DNA of 64,000 bases from Chara braunii (taxonomy: Eukaryota > Streptophyta > Charophyceae > Charales > Characeae). The stretch is from contig BFEA01000278.1 of assembly GCA_003427395.1 (NCBI GenBank), positions 1,113,394 to 1,177,393 on the forward strand. The letters run 5' to 3'. Below, piece by piece: positions 1-11,590 of the stretch. The notes beneath the pieces were generated by a model, which searched no databases, had not been told where the DNA came from, and saw only the letters and a program-made list of their open reading frames with translations. Position 1 is the first letter of the stretch. Every line of letters starts with the position of its first letter. A program made the translations under genes and the position numbers.

Positions 1-109
1 ACCTTGGCTTGGGAGGGGCCATTAGACACTACCCTTGATATTTAGTCTATAGTTCGACTCATATTCCGGCGGCTCAGTTCATAACAACAATGCAGATCGG
101 GCGACGCAC

Positions 110-395
110 AGGGAGTCTGAACCTGTCCGGAAGGCCTGTAGTTGGACGTTCACACCTAGCTCCAGAAGTACCCATGCAACAGTGCTTGCACGGCATCCAC
201 TTGAACCAGAGCTGAGTGGGGATGTGGGGGACCCCCGGTCAGCCTGCGTGCCTGCAACCGCTGTCTGGTCAGGTCACTTGCCGAGTTGGTGATGGGTGAT
301 GGTCCTGGGTGGTCCACACTAAGGTAGGACAGAGTGGGTGGGGGTGCGCTGGGGTAATTGATCAGAGGAAGGGTGGATGGCGGTCTTCTGAGGGG
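110..395. repeat. Dispersed direct repeat, copy 1
   Basis: This stretch is clearly related to about 4380-4640. The two share blocks such as GGTAATGGTCCTGAG/GGTGATGGTCCTGGG, a CACACTGAGGTAGGA-type block and GGGGGTGCGCTGGGG/GGGGGTGCGCTAGGA, in the same order and orientation about 4.2 kb apart. The pair could be degenerate LTRs or two insertions of one non-coding repeat. I see no primer-binding site or coding relic between them, so the LTR reading is weak. Confidence 0.55.
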
Positions 396-451
396 GGTTA
401 CGGAAAGGGAAAAAAATGAAAAAAAATGAAAGCATATCGTTCACTGATGAA

Positions 452-860
452 TGAGTGACAGACCAGTCATTGGATTTTCCTCCACTGGTACAGACCCCAA
501 TCAATATTCATCTTCCTCTTATTCTATCCCATGGGGAGAGGAGAGGGGCAACAGCAGGGCAACAGCAGCACGCGGGTCACTGACCTCACGATTGACAGAT
601 CGTCCATTGCTTTTCCCCCCACTTATACAGACCCCAACAAATGTTTTTTTTTTTTTTTTTTTTTCATCTCCCTCGTATGCTATTGTATGGGACGACAGGG
701 GCAACAGCAGCCTCCCTGCCTTGTTTATTTACTGAGCCTGTGGGCTATCACCCTCTTTTTCTATTTACAGGGAGGGCCAGTAGCAGCCTCCAGCCTTCTC
801 TCCTTCTTTCTCTTTTTTTTTTTTTCTTTTTTTTTTTTTTTTTACTAAGCCTGTAGGCCA
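452..860. repeat. Imperfect tandem duplication with poly-T tracts
   Basis: Two copies of a ~130-bp unit lie at about 452-550 and 580-715. Each runs from a GACAGA..CCATTG block through ACAGACCCCAA to GGGGCAACAGCAG. A CTGAGCCTGTGGGC / CTAAGCCTGTAGGC pair follows at 730 and 845. Long T runs (about 641-664 and 815-843) interrupt the copies. The reading frames here are Phe-rich artefacts of the T runs. No gene is visible. Confidence 0.5.
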
Positions 861-3090
861 CTTTCAAGAGGGAGAAGGTATGTAAAGAATGATGTTTTGT
901 TTCCATCTGGAAGGTGCGAGTGCGAAAAAGTTGTCCCATAACTTGAAGCAGCAATTACTGTTGCAGTTGATTGCCACTTCGGGGTCGAAATAGGCCATGC
1001 ATGGTTTCCCGTGCCAGCCTTCAGTCTTTCCCTGAATAGAGTGGACGGTCATTATAACTGGATCTGGCCTGGAAATTGTTCCAAACGGAGCGCAGAGCCT
1101 ATGACGTCAGTGCGGGTCCCACTGCTGGCATGCTCATGCGAAGAAAGCGAGACCTGGAAAATGTAGGACTAGGTACATGCTTTCCCTAGCATGAACATAG
1201 CGCCAGCGGGGCTAGCCCTTAGTGGCTAAGGCGGAAAATGGGTGAATCTAGGTGCATGCCCATGCCTCACTGGTGCTATTTTTCATGCTCAGAAAACATG
1301 AACCTGATCATGTTGCCAACCCAGGTTCATGCTTTCAGAGCACAAACATAACATCAGTGGGGCAAGGCCCATAGCAGACTCATTTTGCGAACTCCTGACC
1401 CAGGGCCCTGTGCTTCCTTCCCCTTTTTTAAACCTTTGAAAAAAAAACGAAAAACAAAAAAAAAGTCTCCCCTCCTATTGGCTTACCCTACCCTGTCCCT
1501 CCTCTCGGGAATCACTTGATGAGTGGGACGACCACCCAATCCTATCCTCCTAACTGATTCGTTCCTGTTTCAGCAAAGGAACCCCCCATTTCCAGCAAAG
1601 GTACCCGCCTTAACCCATTGGACTAGATAGGGTTCGTACTACTTCATGGACTAAAGGGTTTTTTTATGCCGTCCGTGAAACACACTTCGTAGACCTGAGG
1701 TGCGCTCTTTGTGCAAGGAACACCTATGAAACTGGAATATGTTGGCATTAAAGGAAAACAAAGACATCTGAAGCATCCAGAAAACGAGTGGGACTCTTGC
1801 TCACTGGCTGTTTTAGGTGAGGGGTGGAAGGGGGGGAGAGGGTGGATGAAAGCTAAGGGAGAGTAGAGACGAGGATCGATTCCTCCATCTGACAACTTAC
1901 AAGTGTACTGAACTCGATCTCGGACAACGAAGCAGTATCCCCGAAAGTATAAGAAGGGCCTTCAGTTCACCTTCGGTAAGTTGCAGGTTACCCATGTTAA
2001 ACCGCCACTACCTTTCAGGCTTGAGAGCGCAGTCGTAACTAGAACTTAGTCCGGTGGAGGCTGGGGGCTACTGGACAAAAAGGCTGGCGGCACCAGCTAA
2101 ACACAAAGCAAAAATGCCACGCTGGCGCTTCGGCCAAAGCTTGGGGTGGCTGGATTTTCAGCCACAAAGGTACCTGTAGCTGGAAGTGGTAAATTCAGTT
2201 ACGCAGCCTGGCTTACATCTTGGAGGTAGTGCTGGTTTGAACCACCAGTAAGTTTCCCAGCCATTTTTCTCCGACGCGGTTGCATGCATGTCGCAACTTC
2301 TGGGGGTCAGCTGCCAGATCAAAATGGCTGGTGGCGCTAGCCAAAAAAGGGCCCTCACAACTTCGTTTTCTTTGGCGGGCACAGTGTTTTGAGCCCCGGG
2401 AAAAAAGTGGCTCAACAGTACTGCTGGTTTAAACGACCAGTCGCCCCCAGTGCTTTGAAGTCAAATTTTACCGGTATGGCCTGGAAGCGGAAAATGTCTG
2501 AGGAGCCTATGGGTAACGGCAGGGAGTAAAACGATGCAAACTTTTGCCACAAGATTTTTTCCCCTTCGTTTTTTGAAATAATTTTTCCTGAAAAGAGCAG
2601 CACCAAATCAGAGCGCTCCGGATCATGAAAAAATGTCGAAGTTGCTGCGGGCAATTTTTTGCACGCCATCGCCAACTCTGAGGGCCGGTAGGCCGACTCT
2701 CCCTGCTGGTCTTCCCAGCGCCTGCTGCAATCACAGGAGTGCCATTTTCATAGGCAGGGCCAAACTGGTGGTGTAAGATGATGTCTGAGCGTGTTGATAG
2801 GGTTGAACTGTTGAACTGATTTACAACAAAAAAAAAACGCAAAAGAGAAAAAAGGAGAGGAAGGTAGTTCACTTTCGGCCGAGCTGTTATTTCACCACTG
2901 CCCCTAAAGCTATTGTGTTGAACCTTATGGGTTTCCGTGACATTGAATTACCGAACCTAAAGAGTTATGGACCTATGGGTGACAGCAGCGGGGGCAGCAG
3001 GGGGGGGGGGGGAAGATATGCGTGCTTTGATTGCAAGGATTTCCTTTTTCCGATCCAGATTAAAACCCCCCAAAAAAATATAGGCAGATT
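861..3090. other. Gene-free stretch
   Basis: I see no coding relic or RNA gene. Around 1170-1370 two loosely similar segments carry 'catgaacata' and 'gggctagccc/gggcaaggccc' blocks. Around 2060-2360 several GC-rich segments repeat 'GGCTGG..CCAGC' words that could fold. Both look like eroded repeat DNA. Confidence 0.4.
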
Positions 3091-3095
3091 CTTTT

Positions 3096-3166
3096 CAGTT
3101 GGTACACCCCTGAACTGTTGAAATACAGACACAGAGTTTGAACTACAGTGGAAGTGGATGAGTAAG
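3096..3166 (+). mobile_element. tRNA-derived SINE fragment, plus-strand copy
   Basis: An A-box-like TTCAGTTGGTACACC is followed about 40 nt later by a B-box-like GAGTTTGAACTAC, the spacing of an internal RNA polymerase III promoter. The segment matches the opposite-strand copy at 3340-3440 over CAGTTGGTACACCC.TGAAC and TGTTGAAAT, so it is one member of a repeated family. It is too degenerate to be a working tRNA gene. Confidence 0.55.
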
Positions 3167-3339
3167 AGTACTGGAATTCGCAATTACCCAGGGCCAGTTC
3201 GCTTATGATATCTCAAGGCCATCGCCTTTGTTTTTCAATTACCCAGGGCCGGTCAGTTCGATGATGATATTTCATGGCCCTCGCCCTTTTCCTACAAAAA
3301 GGCGAAAGAGAGAAAAATAAAAAGGGTGATGGCCTTGAG

Positions 3340-3440
3340 ATATCATGGTGGAACTGACCGGCTCGTTGAACTAGTTCCATCTGGATCTGAGCCTACCTCT
3401 ACATTTCAACAGTTCATGGGTGTACCAACTGAGCTACTAC
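3340..3440 (-). mobile_element. tRNA-derived SINE, minus-strand copy
   Basis: Read on the minus strand, TAGCTCAGTTGG (3436-3425) is an almost perfect tRNA A box, and GGCTCAGATCC (3393-3383) sits at B-box distance. The sequence between them is that of the plus-strand copy at 3096. The head is tRNA-like, but no complete cloverleaf with an acceptor stem is evident, which fits a SINE rather than a tRNA gene. Confidence 0.6.
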
Positions 3441-3488
3441 TCACGTTGGTTTTAGAGTGTTTTTAGTCAAACAGGATGAGCAAGGAAG

Positions 3489-3537
3489 AACATCCATTAA
3501 AATTGTAATGATACAGAGAAGATTAGCATGGCCCCTG
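3489..3537 (+). ncRNA. U6 snRNA fragment (retropseudogene part)
   Basis: This 49-bp segment follows the central part of plant U6 snRNA. It contains the invariant ACAGAGA box with its flanks (GATACAGAGAAGATTAGCAT) and the following GGCCCCTG. Upstream, AACATCCATTAAAATTG resembles the U6 region before the box. Identity ends abruptly at about 3537, where U6 should continue with CGCAAGGATGACACGCA. Instead a tRNA-like SINE head begins. The 5' end of U6 is also missing or unrecognisable. It is therefore a truncated copy and not a functional snRNA gene. Confidence 0.8.
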
Positions 3538-3540
3538 GGT

Positions 3541-3640
3541 TGTCCGGTTGATGTGGCTCAGTGGTTAGAGCACCGGTTGGAAATGCGCATTGTGGTATCA
3601 TGAGGTTGCAGGTTCAAAACTCAATTGCAACCTCGCGCAT
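3541..3640 (+). mobile_element. tRNA-derived SINE joined to the U6 fragment
   Basis: The A box TGGCTCAGTGG (3554-3564) continues into TTAGAGC as in true tRNAs. The B-box-like GGTTCAAAACTC (3611-3622) lies 46 nt downstream. These are the two internal pol III promoter elements at the correct distance. The head starts within a few bases of the U6 fragment's end, so the two may have been inserted as one chimeric cDNA. The 3' limit is uncertain. Confidence 0.65.
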
Positions 3641-3857
3641 GGACACCGGTAGGGCGTTAGACTGACGCACGGCTGGGCATGCATTCCCTTGGGCTGACGC
3701 ATGGTACTATTACAGACACTGCCTGGGCACCACCCAAGGGTTATTCATGTTGTTGTATGTTGGTTCTGGGTTTCACATGGGTTGCTTGGGGGTGTTGGTC
3801 TTGGGTGTTCTGTTGATCTCCCCAGTCTGGCATATCACACGTTCTTGCCATTTCCAC

Positions 3858-3930
3858 TACTCGTTCACATGGTAGAGTCGTACGACATACGATTACATGT
3901 TACAAGGTCAGGGGTTTGAGCTTGGTTCGG
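3858..3930 (+). mobile_element. tRNA-related sequence, probable SINE head
   Basis: TCGTTCACATGGTAGAG (3861-3877) resembles the D-arm of a tRNA, and GGTCAGGGGTTTGAGCTT (3906-3923) resembles a T-arm. About 30 nt lie between them, with room for an anticodon stem. The pairing is imperfect, so a SINE relic or tRNA pseudogene is more likely than a functional tRNA. Confidence 0.4.
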
Positions 3931-4379
3931 ACCTACCCCGTTCTCTCTTTGATATACACACATGATGATTCACAGAGCACACACAGCCTTCGGGCATATA
4001 CATAGCTTGCGAATTATACATGGCCTACGGGCTACATACACAAGTTTCCTGTCTGTACATCTTGATTCATAGATACACGGAGCATACACAGCCTTCGGGT
4101 ATCCACAGACATTGCGAACTACACACCTGTCAGACTGGGGGGGTCTAGTCACTGGGTGGGGTCTAGTATCTGCAGCAGGGACGGGTATGGGCCACCGGAG
4201 TTCCTACTGATATTCGGATAGAACTGTCTAGTGGCTATGCATAAGGCTTAGACCCTGGGGTAAGGGTAGGGGTATGAGTCGCTCAGGCGAGTCCGAGTTC
4301 CGCCTGGCCTTGGGTAAGCTAGGGGAAGGATGGTAAGACTGCTTCAATGGGTGCTACACTGTCTGAGACCTAGGGCCCA

Positions 4380-4640
4380 GAGTCTCTTAGGGCCTGTAGT
4401 AGATTGTCTGGGCCTGGCGTCCGAAGTTCCTGTTCGACATGGCTCGTCCGATTCCGCTTCCAGCAGGGCTGGGCAACCTATCAGCCCTGGTGCCTATCAC
4501 TGCTGTTCGGTCCAAGTTACCTGCCGATTGGTCGGGTAATGGTCCTGAGTGCTGGTCACACTGAGGTAGGATAGTGGGATAGGGGGTGCGCTAGGAGTAT
4601 TGATGTGAGGATGGGATGGGAGGTGGTCTCATATTCCAGG
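4380..4640. repeat. Dispersed direct repeat, copy 2
   Basis: This is the partner of 110-395, in the same orientation. The best-conserved part is about 4500-4630. It includes TTACCTGCCGATTGG against TCACTTGCCGAGTTGG, then the GGTCCTGAGTG..GGTCACACTGAGGTAGGA block. Confidence 0.55.
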
Positions 4641-6096
4641 ACACCCACGGCCTACTGCTCCAGGCGATCACTGTGTACTCAGTGACTGGCCTCTACAACA
4701 CCATGGACTTGGCCCCTGGGGCCTGGAGTCCTGGACCCATTAGCGAAGTATTCAACCACTCCGTTCAGGATTTCGATCATGTGTGGCCTCGAGTGACACA
4801 GTACGGCCGTCGAATACATCGGATCTCGACGGCCTGGTAGTTTCCGAGCGGGGAATGTAAAGATGCCCACCTCCCGTCCGATGAGATGCGTCGAAAAAGA
4901 AAGCCCAACAAAGTTGGACATGATAGTTCGTGGCTTTGCGTGGGAGGGAAGTCTGGATTTTATGGACTCGAAAGGGGATCGGTTGATTTCCAGACTTCGT
5001 TTTCTTTTTCTTTTGGCTCTGAGAAATGGAACTTGAAGAGAGAAGGTTAACCGACCCCCCAATTTTCACCCTCATTTATAAGAAAACCAAAGAGTCATTT
5101 TAACCATACTTTACACCAGTCTGTAGAGTGCACTTTTGTGATGTGAAATTCGGATATTGTGGTGGATCTGACAGGAACGCTTCCGTTTCTGTCGGATGGC
5201 CTGTTAGAGGCATCATGAGATACATGGGGGTGAATGTATCCCCATACCCATTACTTGTTCATCCTGGCGGCTGTGTTCGTGGACACATTTTATTGCCACG
5301 GTACATCACTATGAAGACTTACGTGAAGGAGATCGTACCAACCCATGAATTCGGGTGCACAGCTGTTCTTCATAGTTTTACCGTTTTACGTGCTATTTCA
5401 ATTCATTTTAAATCAGAAACGATCCATTCATGCAAATAAAAAATCACTTTGAATTTCCCAAAAAAGTTGAAAAACCATAAAATTGCATCACACATCGTAG
5501 AATACTTCGCTAGTGGGTCCAGGCCCCTGGGCAAGGATGACAGGCATAAATCCAGAAATGGTCCAAAAAAAAGCAAAGAAAAGAAAAGAAAAGCAAGGGG
5601 CCCTCAACATTTTCTGACAGGACTCCCTGCGGCCAGTGGGATGACATTTCCTGCGGCCGGTGTGGATGCTTTCTCAGGCCTCGACCGGCGTCAGGAGCAA
5701 TGGTGTTTAAATTTTAAAATTTAAACATGTAGCATGAACCATGAAGGGAAAGACTCCGAAAGAGGGTGGAAGTCAGAGGAAGAATCAGGACGGACGAAAT
5801 TAAGATGTTTATTGGAGACTAGGGGAGAAGAGAGGTGGTGGACCTGGTGGTGAGATAGAAGATAGGTATTCTAAGTATGAGAGATGCAAATATAGACAGC
5901 AGTGCACACACCAATGAGATGCAGGTACAGTTGTACACAGCAATATAGTGATATGTACACTAATCAAAGTATATGATAAATCAAGCATACAGCAATGAAT
6001 CAAGAAAGAAAACATGTCGCACTTCGGTGAGACGGCCATACACCGTTCTTTCTTGGCGTTTTGGTATCTGTTCTAATCAGTTTTATAACAAATGAA

Positions 6097-6182
6097 AGGT
6101 CATTGCTAGTGCAGGATCTGGAGAATCCTGAGAAGACTAAGGTCATTGCTAGTGCAGGATCTGGAGAACCCTGAGAAGACTA
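6097..6182. repeat. 43-bp tandem duplication
   Basis: Two adjacent 43-bp units (starting at 6097 and 6140) differ at a single visible base (GAGAATCC against GAGAACCC). Such high identity suggests a recent duplication in otherwise eroded DNA. Confidence 0.85.
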
Positions 6183-7894
6183 AGGGCCAGGTGGCAATGG
6201 TGCTATGTTCATGCTAGGAAGTCATGGACATGGGTGCAAATGGAAAGAATAGGAGAGCGGCTAATGCTGTGCTTGAGAATTGGCAGTGTTGTACACGAGG
6301 ATGGTTTTGAAAAAAAAGAAAGAAAGAATGCGCAATGTTGTACATGGCAATTGGGGATGTTTTTCATGAGAATGGTCGATGTTGCAAAAATGTGGTGTCG
6401 TATAAGTACGGAAACACAGGGCAGGGATTCAAGAAAGATCGCTATTAATTTGTTTGAAAATTCCGGATTTGTTACAATACTGGGCATGAGAAGGGATTGC
6501 AATGAGTGGCACAGTTGCAGTCTAATAAATCTGCATTTCTCTGAGAAAACAGTCGTTTGCACCTGATTGGTAGGATATCCCAATCTGCGACTGCTGTGGT
6601 GTGTTTGTAGAGTCTGCTGATGTTGTATTCGTGTCTGTGTGCTTGCCTGTGAACTTCTGAGTCCCAAGTTGATGTCTGCGTGTTTGAGTCTGTGCCTCTA
6701 GCAGGGATGGGTAAGTGACTAAGCGTAGGTTCAGGGACACGGCTGAAATTTTGCTGTTGGAGGAAATGCGCGAGTTAGTGGGTTGGCCAAGGACAGAAGT
6801 GGAATCTGTAAGATACAATGTAGGGATATTTCAATAACTCGGGACTACCTAGAAAGATCCGGTAGCTTTCCAGGGGACCATGATGGTGCAGTGCCGGATG
6901 TAGTTGTTATTGCTATTAAATTCAGGCCATGTGGGTGAGTAATGGACTGCAATGATGTCGTCACAAGAAGGCAGGAATTTCGAGCAGGCTTACCGTCTTC
7001 TCTCCAATAGAACGCGTGGTCATTATCACTGTATGCGGACTGAAAGTTGCACCAAATACGGGTATAATCAAGGGGCTGAAAGGATTCACCTTCCTAAGTC
7101 TGCCGTGATTTGATCCCGGTGTCGGTGCACAGTCGCGGCTATGTTTCTTTTACGCTGACTAAATGGCTAACTAGAAATAGAGTGTGTGTGGGCGTGCAGT
7201 TTTGAGGTGCGCGTTATATTTCTTATTGATATTATGGAGCCGACGCATCCGTTGGCCAACTTCTGATTTTGATTAAACTAGGACTAAGGTGATCCTCTCT
7301 GTGGATGCGATCGTGGTGCACGTGCGCTCATGCAGAGGCCGGCTTCGACAGCAATGCAACTTTTTGTATGGTGAACAGAGTGGACGGTGGGGTAAAAACA
7401 CGGGTTAGGCCTCCGCGCGGTGTCGGAGGCGCGGTGTCCCGGCCCTCCGCTGACTACCCAATGCCTGCTCGAGGTCCGCTACTTACTTGTTGTCAGCCCT
7501 ATAACCTGTGTACCGCAGGGGTTTTCGCGGTGCACCCAACCCTCTGGTTATAGATTTCTGCAGTGCACCCTTGGGCGGAGCTCAACCGCAGGCTGGTCCA
7601 GCCGGCGCTCACCCTAGCAAAAGGGTGGGGGTGCGCCACTGGACTTTCCATTGGTCCATGCAGGCTCAGCGCCCTGCTGTACAGCAGAGCACTACCGGCC
7701 TGTGACCGGGGTAGCCGCCGGGCTCGCCCAGGGACGCTAAGGAAGGGGGATCGGCGTGGTCCTTTCTACTGCACGCCAGGTCTCTTTCTAACCGAGTTAT
7801 GGGACAGATTCGACAGTAGTCACTGTCAGAATAAAGCAAAGGGGAAGTAGGAAAAAGGGAGAGAGAAAAAAAGAAGGAAAATGGGAAATTGGGG

Positions 7895-7955
7895 AAAAGC
7901 TGTGTGTTCGATTCGCGCCTCGATCCTGACCATCGCCTTTGTTTTCGAATAATCT
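7895..7955 (+). mobile_element. Possible SINE tail fragment
   Basis: A B-box-like GTGTTCGATTCGCGCC (7906-7921) is followed by GACCATCGCCTTTGTTTTCG. That closely matches the inner tail of the SINE pair at 3096-3440 (GGCCATCGCCTTTGTTTTTC). No A box is visible upstream. Confidence 0.35.
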
Positions 7956-10900
7956 GGCAGTTCTGAGCTGCGATGGCATTACGTTTTGGCTTACTATTGG
8001 TTATCGCTATAGTCCTCCTTTCTTGCCACTTCGCGGGGGAACTAACGGTTCGCTTTTAAACTTTGATTGCGAGTGAGCGGCCTTGACTGGCCGACCGTTC
8101 ACGTCCTCATTTCTCCACAAGCCGTGCCCTGCTGGGTACTGTAAGCCCCCAAAATGGGAGCACCTGCAGCCGCATTGGTAGGAGGCTTATCACCTCCGTG
8201 GAACGTTATAAGCCCCCTCCTTGCCATCGGACATGGGTACCCATTAGGCGTGGGCCAGCGGTAAGTTTTGAAGGGAGAGAAACGCGAGCCGGCATCCCGT
8301 TATGGGACCACTGCGTCAAGCCTGGGGTCACTTCACGTCTGAGGCGAGGTGGCTAGTGGTTGATAGCTGGAACCGATGCTGGGACCGTTGGTGTCTTGTT
8401 TGGCACCCTCCCTTCTCTGTTTATTTTACCTTATTTTATTAGCTTAAAAATTATAGAATATTGAAATATAGAGCTCTAAAAGTTATTCGAACCCTCGCTC
8501 AGAATACAGGGATTGCGGTGGGAAGCGACCCTATAAAAAGAGAGGGAGGCGGGTTCTTGGCTGCGAGTGTATAGGCGACTTTGTTGTGCCATGTACTGGT
8601 GAGCTGAGGTGCGAGAACTAAGTGGCGAGGGGAGTGTGCGGTAGTTCGTCTGTATGCACATGCTAGTGCTCTAAGTGTTAGACTGTGGTTATTTCGGAAC
8701 TCTGCGCCCTGGTACCGTGTACGGCCTGACCGAGAGAGGTTCGACCATGGTACGCAGCAACGGGTTGTATGGCTATGCCAAGGTGCCTCCAACTCCTTTG
8801 GAGGTGGGAGCGGATGCCAAGGGAAGGGCCTACAGTGACGACTATACTGGACTATAGCTACAGGAACAAGGAGGCGAGGCTAAAGGTAAACGTAGAAGGG
8901 GGAAAAAAGGAAGAAATGAGGGCGGAGCAGGGATTGCAGGCGGCCATTACGGAGGCCAAGGACCGGGCCGAGAGAAGGTGCAGGAAGGACAGGGTCACTA
9001 ACGAGGTAAAGGTGACCATATCTTACCTGGAGGCGGAGACTTCAAACGATACAGTGGAATGGGAGCAGAGGCATATGGACCGTGATACAGAGGCTGAGAG
9101 TGACGTGGAGACCCAGTCCTGGCACGGACTGCACCAGTGGAGGCGACAGCACCCGCCAGTTGAGCCAGTGGAGAGCGGTCGGGAGGCCAACTCACGACGA
9201 AGGCGTGATTGAGACTACTAGGCAGTTACATGCGAGAGGTGAGAGAGAGAGAGGGGGACACTCGCGACGCATGCTCAAGGGTCAACGTGTGTCACGGATC
9301 TTAGAGAGAGAGAGGCTGATAAAGAGACACGAGCAAGTGCGATCGCCTACGAAAGACAACTGGGTCGGCTCCATAGTGAAGGTCGCTCGTTGGCCACGTC
9401 GGTCAGTAGTATACCTGGCTTTCAGCTTGTGCTCAGACATAACTCTCCTCCTTTCTTCATTGTAACTGCGGGGGGCGTGAGATCGTGCGGACTTGTGACT
9501 GACCGATATACCCCCTCTCGAATGAGCGAGTAGAGAGAGGGTCTGTGTGCACGCTTCAGGTGACCCATGCATGATTCGTGTATGAAGAGGCCGTGCAGGG
9601 AGGAGAGGGAGCGAAGGGTCTTGTCTGAAGCTGAGTGGGTAGTGGTTGTCAGGAGGAAGGTTAGTTTATGGGACATAGCAGAGTTTCGCCCATTTATCCT
9701 TTTTTTTTTTGCTCTGGACATCGACCGAACGGTCTCTCGTTTATATTTGGACTGCCACGACTGCCAGCCATCAGAGTGAGCGAGCAAGAAGGGCTTTACG
9801 CATGCGCTAGGTAGTTCTCTTATGATTAGTGAGCGGGAAGAATGTCAGCGTAGGGGTGATCGCACTGTGGTTGACGTCAACAATATTGTGACGAGGTTGG
9901 TCCTCAGCAGAGTAAGAAGGGGACAGCGAGAGAGAGAGAGAGTGAGAGCAATGTGGACACGGGAGTCATGAGTGTGGGTGATGTCGTCAGTGTTCGTGCA
10001 TTTTCTCTTGGCATGTGTTTGTCTACCCGACTTTTGTCAGAGAGCGCTCCAATGCACGTATACTAGCGAAGAAGCCAGCTCAGAGATGAAGCGTGGGTAT
10101 GGGAGATGAGTGAAGTGAGTCATACCTTGGTTTTGGTTGGCGCTATCTGTCTCTGACGGGTGATCTCTGACTTTCTTACATGAGTCTTATCACGAGTCAG
10201 TGCTCACTCACTATGCCGAACATTTTCCCGGATTAACTGGTGCGAATAAACTGGGTGAGGAATAAGTGAAACGCGCGAGTTTGTACTACGGGGTCAACTC
10301 TTTCAATCACAGAAGACAACTTACGTCACTAAGAATGACCCTTGCGTAAAGCTTGATTTGTTTGGTCTCATTCTTGATGATTGGAAGAGGAATAACAGAT
10401 CAGGGAGTGTTTGTTAGTTCTGTGACGATCTTTTTCGAAAAACGACCGGACTTTGTGATGGCTCGTACACTATCTGTTCTGTCTCTTCCATTAATATAAT
10501 TCCCAATGGTCCAGTAATCAGATGAAGCTAGCCTCAATGTGATAAGGGACGAGAGAACTGTCGCCAGTACTGGCACATGAGTGAGTGCTTGGTTAGATGA
10601 ACAATACGTTTCAAATGGACAATCATGGTTACTCTAAGAGTACATTCGTTGTCGGAAGTTGTAAGAGTTGACTGGTAACAAATCTGATGAGAGATGCCCT
10701 ATGATTAGGCCAGCCAAATAAGGAGAATTTACTCTCACCCTATGCCCCTCTCGATCTTAATTTTTTTAATTTTTTTTCCTTTTACTTTATTGGTTTGCCC
10801 ATGAAACGGTTCTGTTAATGGAGTGTAGACGGGCTGACGCATCAGCTAGAACTTGATTGATTAAACAATAAGCGACGAGTATGATGATCTTGGTCGAGTT

Positions 10901-11590
10901 CAGACTCCCTAATTAGTGGGTAATATTATGCTTCAAGTGAGAATATCAAAAGTATACAGTTTTAGAATCAACCTAGGCACGTACTGCATTACCTTCCTCA
11001 AATGAGTTTGAATGGGTAAGAAGAAGTTAGTCTTGAGAAAACTACATATCTCCTCGTGAGGTCCATACTCAATGGAGACTAATGGCTCTCGTCTTGTCTG
11101 AGTCAGGAGAGGAGGGTAGCAGTCTTGATGACATCACTCACGGGGTAAGAAAGAACAGATCTAAGGAAGGCCAGCACCTACTACCTCTTTCCTTTGACTT
11201 ACATAAAGCAAGATCAATCATGCGGAATGCTGCTATTCTTAGTATGCTAAGGTAAGGCAGTCTTGGTAGCGTGCAAACCCTTGCTAATTATTGTATAAGA
11301 TACGCTTGCATTGGACGAAACTATCCTCGGTGACATGTCGCGTCACATCTGAGTACTAACTATTGCCTAAGCTTTTGGTTTAGGGCACCAGTGAAAATTG
11401 TACTAAAAACCACGAGGTACAGTATGAGTTCATTTCACACGAAAATCTGTTAATCGGAGCTTGAATATGCCCTAAAGCTCAGAGTCGTCTTCTAGTACAG
11501 GTCCAACACAAAACATGTTATTCGTTAAAATATGACATTATATTGTGTCCTATTTCTAACAAATTCATTTTTGGTCGCAGCCTAAGCAAC

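Larger units (their letters stand above)
3096..3440. repeat. Inverted pair of SINE-related copies
   Basis: The outer parts (tRNA-like heads) and the inner parts (GATATCTCAAGGCCATCGCC near 3208 against GGTGATGGCCTTGAGATATC near 3330) are complementary in reverse. The whole 345-bp stretch can therefore fold back on itself around a purine-rich centre near 3300-3320. Part of the tail (AATTACCCAGGGCCGGTCAG) is also repeated directly at about 3182 and 3238. Confidence 0.6.
3931..11590. other. Gene-free repeat-derived stretch
   Basis: I find no recognisable protein relic in these 7.6 kb. Visible content: the second copy of the dispersed repeat (4380-4640), a short tandem duplication at 6097, a possible SINE tail near 7900, GC-rich non-coding DNA at 7.3-8.4 kb, GA-rich tracts near 9240 and 9930, and AT-rich unique-looking DNA at 10.1-11.5 kb. 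An open frame at 8769-9212 is rich in charged residues but matches nothing I know. Confidence 0.4.

Noticed and set aside
641-856. Phe-rich open frames
   Set aside because: They are produced by poly-T runs and contain nothing else.
4880-4905. A second hammerhead core (CCGATGAGATGCGTCGAAAA)
   Set aside because: The first core strand lacks CTGATGA, stem II would pair only weakly, and no cleavage triplet or stem I can be drawn.
8531-8540. CTATAAAAAG as a TATA box of a promoter or LTR
   Set aside because: The match is good but no gene, second LTR copy or transcription signal follows, so it cannot be supported.
8769-9212. A 147-codon charged open frame as a gene
   Set aside because: No domain, no start context and no neighbouring element; GA-rich DNA gives such frames by chance.
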